This document shows positions 1 through 4,660 of a DNA stretch of 9,772 bases, piece by piece. Below the pieces are notes generated by a model. The model made no database searches, was not told where the DNA came from, and saw only the letters and a program-made list of their open reading frames with translations. The stretch's first letter is position 1. Every line of letters begins with the position of its first letter. The DNA is from Gammaproteobacteria bacterium (GTDB lineage: Bacteria > Pseudomonadota > Gammaproteobacteria > GRL18), in contig WTAX01000040.1 in NCBI GenBank assembly GCA_013139395.1, positions 1-9,772 of the forward strand, read 5' to 3'. A program made the translations under genes and the position numbers.

Positions 1-257
1 CCGCTACAAGTAATTTTTCCAAACTTGGAAAAGCAGTGGTTATTCCTTTTTTTACCTATAGAAAAACAAATGCATCTGGCTATGTCGTGGAACTCTTACC
101 CCCAATAAAAAACTTTCCATCCTGTGAGCGTATCAAAGATGCCACAATAATTAATCAAATTATTGAAACAGCAATATTGAAAGCACCAGAACAGTATTTA
201 TGGGCTTATCGTCGTTTTAAAACACGCCCGGAAGGTGAGGCTGATTTTTACAAATAA
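1..257 (+). CDS. Lipid A biosynthesis acyltransferase (LpxL/HtrB family), 3' end only
   Basis: This is the C-terminal part (about 84 codons) of a gene that enters from the left edge; the open frame runs from base 3 to the TAA at 255-257. The visible protein reads TSNFSKLGKAVVIPFFTYR, then the hallmark C-terminal block PEQYLWAYRRFKTRP, then GE and FYK at the end. These are typical of the HtrB/LpxL/LpxM acyltransferases, inner-membrane enzymes that transfer a secondary acyl chain from acyl-ACP onto Kdo2-lipid IVA during lipopolysaccharide synthesis. The catalytic HX4D motif lies upstream of the window and cannot be checked. A GTG at 36 could be read as a start but is an internal Val codon. The family is well supported; whether it is an LpxL, LpxM or LpxP type cannot be decided from the tail. 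It converges with the AhpD-like gene, with a 79-bp gap. Confidence 0.88.
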   Translation, partial: ATSNFSKLGKAVVIPFFTYRKTNASGYVVELLPPIKNFPSCERIKDATIINQIIETAILKAPEQYLWAYRRFKTRPEGEADFYK

Positions 258-336
258 GATAGACGAATCGGCAGTAGTAATTAGAGACATATATGGACAT
301 CCCTTTAAAGTTAATTATTTTGTTACTACAAACATT

Positions 337-891
337 TTATTTTTTCTTTTCCCAGACTCGACTTTCAAACATAGGATCCAATGGTGTTTGAGCAATGTGG
401 TTAAAGTAATTACTGAGCGTTTTCTGAGCTAGAATAGTTAACACTTCTAGTAGGTGGTTTTGTCCATAACCTTCAGCCTGAAAGGCTTCAATTTCATTAT
501 TGGGTATCCAGCCATTATGTTCCATGGCTGATAAAGTGATATTACGTAATGCATTGAGTTTATGATCTGAAAGCTCTTTTTCATCTCGCAGTTCTGTTTG
601 TATTTGTTCAGGCATCTTACTCATCTCAGCAAGTACTGAATGGGCTCCTACACAATAAGTACAACCATTTTCAGCACTGACAGTGAGATAAACTACTTGT
701 TGTTCAATCGGTGTAAGGCAGCCGTATTCTTTTAAAGCTTCATTAAAGCCTAAATAAATTTTTAGGGTAGCTGGATTAGAGGCGAATCCACGATAAAGAT
801 TAGGGATACTTCCATAGGTTTTTTGTGCTTCTTCAAGTTCAATCTTAATGTCCTCAGGAGCTGATTCGATGCTGTGAAGTTCAAATTTCAT
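337..891 (-). CDS. AhpD-like / carboxymuconolactone decarboxylase family protein (peroxidase-related)
   Basis: A 184-residue protein of the AhpD/CMD fold. It carries the family signature E-x2-C-x2-C-x3-H: Glu74, Cys77, Cys80 and His84 within SAENGCTYCVGAHS. In AhpD the two cysteines form a redox disulfide and the Glu and His relay protons, giving thiol-dependent peroxidase activity; many homologues of about 180 residues are annotated only as peroxidase-related enzymes. The protein is probably cytoplasmic, since no signal peptide or membrane segment is seen. The ATG at 889-891 has a good ribosome binding site, AGGAG, 8 nt upstream. The gene lies 73 bp downstream of and co-directional with a TetR gene, and its predicted promoter shares a 17-bp motif with the tetR promoter, so TetR control is likely. 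The natural substrate (peroxide, quinone or other electrophile) cannot be deduced. Confidence 0.88.
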   Translation of the reverse strand: MKFELHSIESAPEDIKIELEEAQKTYGSIPNLYRGFASNPATLKIYLGFNEALKEYGCLTPIEQQVVYLTVSAENGCTYCVGAHSVLAEMSKMPEQIQTELRDEKELSDHKLNALRNITLSAMEHNGWIPNNEIEAFQAEGYGQNHLLEVLTILAQKTLSNYFNHIAQTPLDPMFESRVWEKKK

Positions 892-924
892 GGTAGTTAC
901 TCCTGATGATTATTTTAATATCAA

Positions 925-960
925 TGCAATAATTGTACTGATCAGTCCGTATTTAGCTAA
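925..960 (-). promoter_or_regulatory. Predicted promoter of the AhpD-like gene with overlapping TetR operator candidate
   Basis: Read on the minus strand, a weak -35 TTAGCT (955-960) and a good -10 TACAAT (932-937) are separated by 17 nt. The start of transcription would fall near 925, giving a leader of about 34 nt that includes the AGGAG ribosome binding site (900-904). The sequence GTACTGATCAGTCCGTA at 935-951 (plus-strand reading) covers the spacer and part of the -10 and contains the perfect 10-bp palindrome ACTGATCAGT (937-946). A matching copy lies in the tetR promoter at 1566-1582. The promoter elements are seen by eye; binding by the neighbouring TetR protein is inferred. Confidence 0.5.
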
Positions 961-964
961 AAAT

Positions 965-1552
965 TTAATCGAGAGCAGATAGAATTATATTGGCAATTCG
1001 TTTTATCGTTTCTCTATCAGCCCCGCCTTTGACCATATTTTTTAAGCCACTCATACTGCTGACCAAATAGTGAGCAAGAGAACGGGCATCTTTGTCAGAG
1101 GTTATCTCTCCCTGTTGTTGTGCTTGCTTTATGGCAATTTCAAAGACATCAATAAAGCTTTCAATACTGCTGCTCACAATTTGGGCAATCTTTGGATCGG
1201 TTTGTGCAAATTCACTGGCGACATTCATTACCATACAACCCATTTGAGCATCAGGACCGCTGGTTTCATATGCTACATTGTGAAATAGAGAATTAATAAA
1301 GCTTTTCCCTGAACCATTTTTTTCTAATGATGTCTTCATCTTATCGGTCAACATTTGCCTGTAATGCTCAATACAGCGTTGAAAGAGTGAATGTTTGCTA
1401 TTGAATTTTTGATAAAAGCTGCTTTTAGACAATCCCATTGTGCTAAGCAGTTCTTGAAGAGAACTGGACTCGTAACCTTTACGCCAAAATAATTGCATCG
1501 CAGCATCAAGTGCAATATCAGGATCAAATTCAAGTGGTCTTCCTATCGTCAT
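965..1552 (-). CDS. TetR/AcrR-family transcriptional regulator
   Basis: From the ATG at 1550-1552 this is a 195-residue protein. The N-terminus, GRPLEFDPDIALDAAMQLFWRKGYESSSLQELLSTMGLSKSSFYQKFNSKHSLF in outline (residues 4-57), is a classical TetR DNA-binding domain with the helix-turn-helix at about residues 31-50. The C-terminal half would be the ligand-binding and dimerisation domain; it holds a conserved-looking GCMVMNVASEFA segment (residues 105-116) and two cysteines (Cys60, Cys106) that might sense redox stress, though this is speculation. An in-frame TTG at 1588 would add 12 residues, but that stretch contains the predicted promoter, and MTIGRP matches usual family starts, so 1552 is chosen. 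No Shine-Dalgarno sequence precedes it. The neighbours are the AhpD-like gene downstream and a divergent DUF2892/arsC pair. The protein probably represses its own gene and the AhpD-like gene through the shared motif. Confidence 0.9.
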   Translation of the reverse strand: MTIGRPLEFDPDIALDAAMQLFWRKGYESSSLQELLSTMGLSKSSFYQKFNSKHSLFQRCIEHYRQMLTDKMKTSLEKNGSGKSFINSLFHNVAYETSGPDAQMGCMVMNVASEFAQTDPKIAQIVSSSIESFIDVFEIAIKQAQQQGEITSDKDARSLAHYLVSSMSGLKNMVKGGADRETIKRIANIILSALD

Positions 1553-1588
1553 GTGATTTATTATGGTACCATTCAGTCCATAAGTCAA
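1553..1588 (-). promoter_or_regulatory. Predicted tetR promoter with operator candidate filling the spacer
   Basis: On the minus strand a strong -35 TTGACT (1583-1588) is followed after exactly 17 nt by a -10 CATAAT (1560-1565, 5/6 to consensus). Transcription would begin near 1553, directly before the ATG at 1552, so the message would be essentially leaderless. The 17-nt spacer (1566-1582, plus-strand reading GTACCATTCAGTCCATA) matches 13 of 17 bases of the motif in the AhpD-like promoter. It also includes most of the 10-bp palindrome ATGGTACCAT (1563-1572). A repressor bound here would block RNA polymerase. The same DNA overlaps the -35 region of the divergent promoter. Confidence 0.55.
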
Positions 1589-1601
1589 AGATTGCTATAA
1601 A
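1572..1601 (+). promoter_or_regulatory. Possible divergent promoter for the DUF2892 gene
   Basis: On the plus strand a -10-like TATAAA (1596-1601) lies 18 nt after a weak -35-like TTCAGT (1572-1577). It would start transcription near 1608, with a short leader containing GGGAG before the ATG at 1620. The -35 region overlaps the candidate TetR operator at 1566-1582, so the repressor could act on both directions. The -35 match is poor, hence low confidence. Confidence 0.3.
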
Positions 1602-1619
1602 ATACCAGGGAGATGAGGC

Positions 1620-1823
1620 ATGAAAAATTATATGATTGGCAGCAAAGCACTAAGAATGCAATTTTTATTTATTGGTTTAGTGATTTGTTTGGGGATCTGG
1701 CTGACAGGAATTAGTGTCGTTCATTGGGTGTTATTTATTCCCGCATTTTTCCTGACATTTGCTGGTATTTCAGGAATATGCCCCGGTTTGATTGTACAAA
1801 AAATAATATTTAATGAAAAATAA
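1620..1823 (+). CDS. Small two-helix membrane protein, DUF2892 (YgaP-like membrane domain)
   Basis: A 67-residue protein with two hydrophobic segments, at about residues 13-31 and 34-52, followed by the sequence GISGICPGLIVQKIIF. The glycine-rich second helix ending in a Cys-Pro pair is typical of the DUF2892 family, the membrane part of E. coli YgaP, where it is fused to a rhodanese domain. No rhodanese domain is present here. The protein probably sits in the inner membrane; stand-alone members have no settled function, and a role in sulfur or thiol stress is only a guess from YgaP. The ATG at 1620 is preceded by AGGGAG about 8 nt upstream, a credible ribosome binding site. It is divergent from tetR and 78 bp ahead of arsC, with which it may be co-transcribed, since no terminator is seen between them. 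Confidence 0.75.
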   Translation: MKNYMIGSKALRMQFLFIGLVICLGIWLTGISVVHWVLFIPAFFLTFAGISGICPGLIVQKIIFNEK

Positions 1824-1866
1824 AAGAATGACCTTATCAATTTTTTTTAATCCTCTAATTGGACAT

Positions 1867-1886
1867 GTTGTACTTAAAGTGACAAC
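1867..1886 (+). repeat. Small imperfect hairpin in the arsC leader
   Basis: GTTGTACT (1867-1874) can pair with AGT-g-ACAAC (1878-1886), leaving one bulged G and a TAA loop. It ends two bases before the arsC ribosome binding site AAAGGA (1888-1893). It might affect arsC translation or mark a protein-binding dyad, but an element this short can arise by chance. Confidence 0.25.
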
Positions 1887-1901
1887 GAAAGGAATAATCT
1901 T

Positions 1902-2321
1902 ATGAATGTACTATTTTTATGCACTGGCAATTCTTGTCGATCACAAATAGCAGAAGGCTGGGCACGTCAGCTTAATTCTGACTGGATTCAGGTACAATCT
2001 GCGGGAATTGAAGCACATGGACAAAACCCTCGTGCTATTACTGTCATGCAAGAAGTCGGCGTTGATATATCTTGCCAGGAGTCAACTATATTAACTCACG
2101 ATATGCTGCTCTCAACGGATTATCTCATTACTGTTTGTGGTCACGCAGACGAACATTGTCCTGAGCTACCCAAGGGAATACTGAAAGAACACTGGCCACT
2201 TTTTGATCCCGCCAAAGCAGCAGGTTCTGAAGAAGAAATCATGGAAATATTCAGAGAAAGCCGAAATGACATCAAGCAAAGAGTTAAGGATTTGTTTGGA
2301 CGATTAGAAGATAAAGCCTAA
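1902..2321 (+). CDS. arsC: Arsenate reductase, thioredoxin-coupled type (low-molecular-weight phosphatase fold)
   Basis: A 139-residue cytoplasmic enzyme that reduces arsenate to arsenite. The N-terminal loop CTGNSCRS holds the nucleophile Cys7, Cys12 and Arg13 and is the anion-binding P-loop of the low-molecular-weight tyrosine phosphatase fold. A second pair, Cys79 and Cys86 in TVCGHADEHC, has the C-x6-C spacing of the redox cysteines of plasmid pI258 ArsC, and the HWPLFDPA block carries the catalytic Asp102. This Cys triad means electrons come from thioredoxin rather than glutaredoxin. The length matches the family (about 130-140 residues). The start is supported by AAAGGA 8 nt before the ATG. 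No ArsR repressor and no ArsB/Acr3 arsenite pump is in the window; the only regulator nearby is the TetR gene. The gene may be co-transcribed with the DUF2892 gene. Confidence 0.95.
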   Translation: MNVLFLCTGNSCRSQIAEGWARQLNSDWIQVQSAGIEAHGQNPRAITVMQEVGVDISCQESTILTHDMLLSTDYLITVCGHADEHCPELPKGILKEHWPLFDPAKAAGSEEEIMEIFRESRNDIKQRVKDLFGRLEDKA

Positions 2322-2411
2322 TAATAGAGATGTAAAACTTATTGATAATTCTTGTCTGGTTTAATACATATCAAGGTTAGCTATAGGGCAAACATATGGC
2401 CAAGGGCTGAT

Positions 2412-2446
2412 AAGACTCATTTAATAATTAATTTTAAATGAGTCTT
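2412..2446. terminator. Perfect 13-bp inverted repeat, possible bidirectional terminator
   Basis: AAGACTCATTTAA (2412-2424) and its exact reverse complement TTAAATGAGTCTT (2434-2446) are separated by a 9-nt AT-rich loop. The hairpin sits in the 160-bp gap between the convergent arsC and lipoprotein genes, where a shared terminator is expected. The stem is AT-rich and no long T-run follows on either strand, only TT, so intrinsic termination is likely but not certain. Confidence 0.5.
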
Positions 2447-2481
2447 CATGGTTACGGGGATATTTCACCAATGAATATTAA

Positions 2482-3144
2482 TTATTTAACTTTTGCTTTC
2501 AAACGCACTAACACATCAGTGGCACTTTGAGCCCAATTTTCCAGAATAGGAACAACATCAGCCAATAAAATGCCTGAGTCTTTATCCTGTTTCTTCTCAC
2601 CTGATTTCAGGTCAACTGATTGAGCCAATAGTTGACCGTCAACAGAATCAATCAGCTTAACCTCTGTCATAACTCTAACACGTTGTTGTTCAGCGCCTGA
2701 AGCTCTTTTAGCACCAGTAAAAGCCGCTGCGATAGGAATGTATTGATAACCTTTCATGTCATCATAGCTGGTAAAGACACTGGTAATCGCTGCCTGCAGA
2801 CGAACAGTGCCTGGGCCGGCATTATCAACAACATTAAATTTTGTCGATAATTTCTGTTTTAAAACTTCCTCATATTTATCAGCAATTGCAACAAGAATTT
2901 TTGCATCGGTCTGCTGCTCGCCATCCGGAGTAATAATGAGTACTTTATCAACCAAAATGCTATTATATTGCTGCCAGTTAACACCCGGGGTACGATAGCC
3001 TAGCCGACCAGGAGCTTCTTCAACTGGTTTGAGAATAGAATAATCACTTAAAAATCCGGAATATTTGTCTTCCGTTACTATATTGCTTGCACAACCTGTT
3101 AGCAGCGCACCTGAAAGCAATAAAGCTATCATTAATTTTTTCAT
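2482..3144 (-). CDS. Putative outer-membrane lipoprotein, DUF3313-like
   Basis: A 220-residue protein with a lipoprotein signal peptide: MKK, a hydrophobic stretch (residues 4-14) and the lipobox LLTGC, with Cys18 as the predicted lipidated residue. The residues after the cysteine are Ala-Ser, not Asp, which favours sorting to the outer membrane. The mature part begins with YSGFLSDYSILKP and later has VNWQQYNSILVDKV, which resemble the DUF3313 family of proteobacterial lipoproteins of unknown function. A predicted amphipathic C-terminus ends in ATDVLVRLKAKVK. Translation is supported by GAGGGA a few bases upstream of the ATG at 3142-3144. It is a single-gene unit, convergent with arsC and divergent from hypD. 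I recognise the family but no specific role. Confidence 0.82.
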   Translation of the reverse strand: MKKLMIALLLSGALLTGCASNIVTEDKYSGFLSDYSILKPVEEAPGRLGYRTPGVNWQQYNSILVDKVLIITPDGEQQTDAKILVAIADKYEEVLKQKLSTKFNVVDNAGPGTVRLQAAITSVFTSYDDMKGYQYIPIAAAFTGAKRASGAEQQRVRVMTEVKLIDSVDGQLLAQSVDLKSGEKKQDKDSGILLADVVPILENWAQSATDVLVRLKAKVK

Positions 3145-3158
3145 GCTTTTCCCTCTAT

Positions 3159-3185
3159 ATTATAGTTAACACGTCCAACTGTCAT
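3159..3185 (-). promoter_or_regulatory. Predicted promoter of the lipoprotein gene
   Basis: On the minus strand a perfect -10 TATAAT (3159-3164) lies 14 nt before the lipoprotein start codon. A 5/6 -35 match, ATGACA (3180-3185), is upstream with a short spacer of 15 nt. If the -10 is used, the leader is very short (start near 3152), yet it would still contain part of the GAGGGA ribosome binding site. The -10 is convincing; the -35 is less so. Confidence 0.45.
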
Positions 3186-3386
3186 TGACATTGAAGATCA
3201 ATACCAATATCCAGCTATCAAAGTTTAAAACTGTATTAACAACTATAGACCATTCTTACCATTCAGCCACTAAATAAGCCTATTTTTTATCTAATTGATG
3301 AGAAAATCTGATTTTAAAGGTCTGCATAGTCAAACTACTGAATAACTTCAAAAACAGGTATTTCATCTGTCGAAGCTTTATTAACT

Positions 3387-3424
3387 GTCTGTGGTGATAA
3401 AAAATAAGCAAACACAGACTTTTT
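3387..3424 (+). terminator. Hairpin followed by T-run upstream of hypD
   Basis: GTCTGTG (3387-3393) pairs with CACAGAC (3413-3419) across a 19-nt A-rich loop, and five T residues follow at once (3420-3424). This has the shape of an intrinsic terminator on the plus strand, yet no plus-strand gene ends before it. It could end a small RNA or a leader transcript starting in the intergenic region, or be a chance element. The stem has only 7 bp. Confidence 0.3.
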
Positions 3425-3457
3425 ACTAACAATAGGCTGAATAGTTAAGTATGATCA

Positions 3458-3507
3458 TTGATAATAATCTATTTTTATTATATAAAACCTACTTTAGAAA
3501 TCTTACA
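3458..3507 (+). promoter_or_regulatory. FNR/Anr-like site and predicted hypD promoter
   Basis: TTGATAATAATCTA at 3458-3471 matches 9 of the 10 defined positions of the FNR consensus TTGAT-N4-ATCAA. A -10-like TAGAAA lies at 3495-3500, which would put the start of transcription near 3507. The site centre (3464.5) is then about 42 bp upstream, the usual position (-41.5) of an activating FNR dimer. Anaerobic activation by FNR-type regulators is known for hydrogenase maturation genes. The -10 is only 4/6, so the exact start is uncertain. Confidence 0.5.
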
Positions 3508-3529
3508 ATCACTTAAAAAATATCGATTT

Positions 3530-4657
3530 ATGACTGAACAACTCAATGCTAAATCATGGTTATTAAAAGTCAATGAGCTTATGGCCTCGGCTTCTGCTCA
3601 GAAGATATTAGCCAATAAAAGCATTAAAATAATGAATGTCTGTGGCGGTCATGAACGCTCCATCTCAATGGCAGGGATCCGTAATGCTCTGCACCCGCAA
3701 ATTGAGCTGATACCCGGCCCCGGCTGTCCGGTTTGCATCTGTCCTGAAGAAGATATTTATCAGGCGATACAACTCGCCTTACATGAAGACATTATTCTGG
3801 TGGCATTTGGTGATATGCTCAGAGTACCAGTCAATGTTGCTAAGAAATCAATTCGCACCCTGCAGGATGCCAGAGCATCAGGTGCTGATATACGCCCTAT
3901 TGCATCCCCCTTAGAAGCCCGACAAATTGCTCTTGATAATCCACTCAAACAAGTTGTTTTTTTCGCTGCAGGATTCGAAACAACTACCGCACCGACTGCC
4001 GGATTAATTGCTGAAGGTATTCCTGATAATTTATTATTTTTATTATCGGGCAGATTGACATGGCCTGCTGTTGCCATGCTGTTAGAATCCGGCTTACCCG
4101 GATTTGATGCGCTGGTAGCTCCTGGCCACGTTGCCACCATTATGGGTGCTGATGAATGGCAATTTGTGGTCAGTCAGCACCATCTACCCACGGCAGTGGC
4201 AGGATTTACTACAGAAAGTTTATTGGCCGCTTTTTACTCGGTCATTCGCCAAAAGCTGGATGACCGTCTATTTCTGGATAATTGCTATCCTCAATTAGTT
4301 ACGAATGAGGGCAACTTGTCGGCTCAAAAACAGCTTACTAAAACAATGGATATTGTTGATGCTAACTGGCGTGGCATTGGAATTATACCTAACTCAGGTT
4401 TTGAATTAAAAACAATTTACAAGCAGCATAATGCACGCATAACATTCCCGGATTATGCAAAAAAAGCACGTCGCCATATTGGAGAGATGCCGGCAGGATG
4501 TGATTGTGCCAGTGTAGTACTGGGCAAAAAGTACCCGAACCAATGTAAACTCTATGGTACAGTCTGTACGCCTAAAGAACCTATTGGACCCTGTATGGTT
4601 TCTGATGAAGGTGCCTGCCGGATTTGGTGGACGCATGGCATGCGCGATAAAAGTTAA
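3530..4657 (+). CDS. hypD: NiFe-hydrogenase maturation factor HypD
   Basis: HypD works with HypC as the scaffold on which iron receives two cyanide ligands and one carbon monoxide before insertion into NiFe-hydrogenase. From the ATG at 3530 the protein has 375 residues, close to E. coli HypD (373). The signature blocks are present: VCGGH (Cys38-His41), PGPGCPVC (Cys66, Cys69), AGFETT (147-152), PAGCDC (321-326) and the C-terminal cysteines Cys339, Cys346, Cys355 and Cys363, several of which bind the [4Fe-4S] cluster. An upstream in-frame TTG at 3458 would add 24 poorly conserved residues and lies inside the FNR-like site, so it is rejected. No clear Shine-Dalgarno precedes 3530. The gene is the first of a tight hypD-hypF-hypE operon; hypC, which is often directly upstream of hypD, is not present. 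Confidence 0.96.
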   Translation: MTEQLNAKSWLLKVNELMASASAQKILANKSIKIMNVCGGHERSISMAGIRNALHPQIELIPGPGCPVCICPEEDIYQAIQLALHEDIILVAFGDMLRVPVNVAKKSIRTLQDARASGADIRPIASPLEARQIALDNPLKQVVFFAAGFETTTAPTAGLIAEGIPDNLLFLLSGRLTWPAVAMLLESGLPGFDALVAPGHVATIMGADEWQFVVSQHHLPTAVAGFTTESLLAAFYSVIRQKLDDRLFLDNCYPQLVTNEGNLSAQKQLTKTMDIVDANWRGIGIIPNSGFELKTIYKQHNARITFPDYAKKARRHIGEMPAGCDCASVVLGKKYPNQCKLYGTVCTPKEPIGPCMVSDEGACRIWWTHGMRDKS

Positions 4658-4660
4658 CTC

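Larger units (their letters stand above)
3145..3457. other. Intergenic region between lipoprotein gene and hypD: no gene seen
   Basis: The stretch holds the lipoprotein promoter at its left end and a hairpin plus T-run at 3387-3424. I see no credible open frame, no hypC-like short ORF, no tRNA and no sigma-54 -24/-12 element (TGGC-N-TTGC type). The middle (about 3190-3380) is AT-rich and otherwise featureless to the eye. Confidence 0.6.

Noticed and set aside
274..329. 7-bp inverted repeat GTAGTAA/TTACTAC between the acyltransferase and AhpD-like genes
   Set aside because: The loop is over 40 nt and no T-run follows, so a terminator call is not supported.
235..432. Plus-strand ORF of 65 codons overlapping the acyltransferase end and the AhpD-like gene
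   Set aside because: It overlaps two well-supported genes, has no ribosome binding site and no recognisable protein features.
1070..1288. Plus-strand ORF of 72 codons opposite tetR
   Set aside because: It lies antisense within a clear TetR coding sequence and shows no family features.
3458..3529. TTG-initiated N-terminal extension of HypD
   Set aside because: The 24 extra residues are encoded by very AT-rich DNA that contains the FNR-like site and promoter, and the shorter form fits the usual HypD length.
3760..4140. Minus-strand ORF of 126 codons opposite hypD
   Set aside because: It is fully antisense to a highly conserved hypD; its composition reflects hypD codon use.
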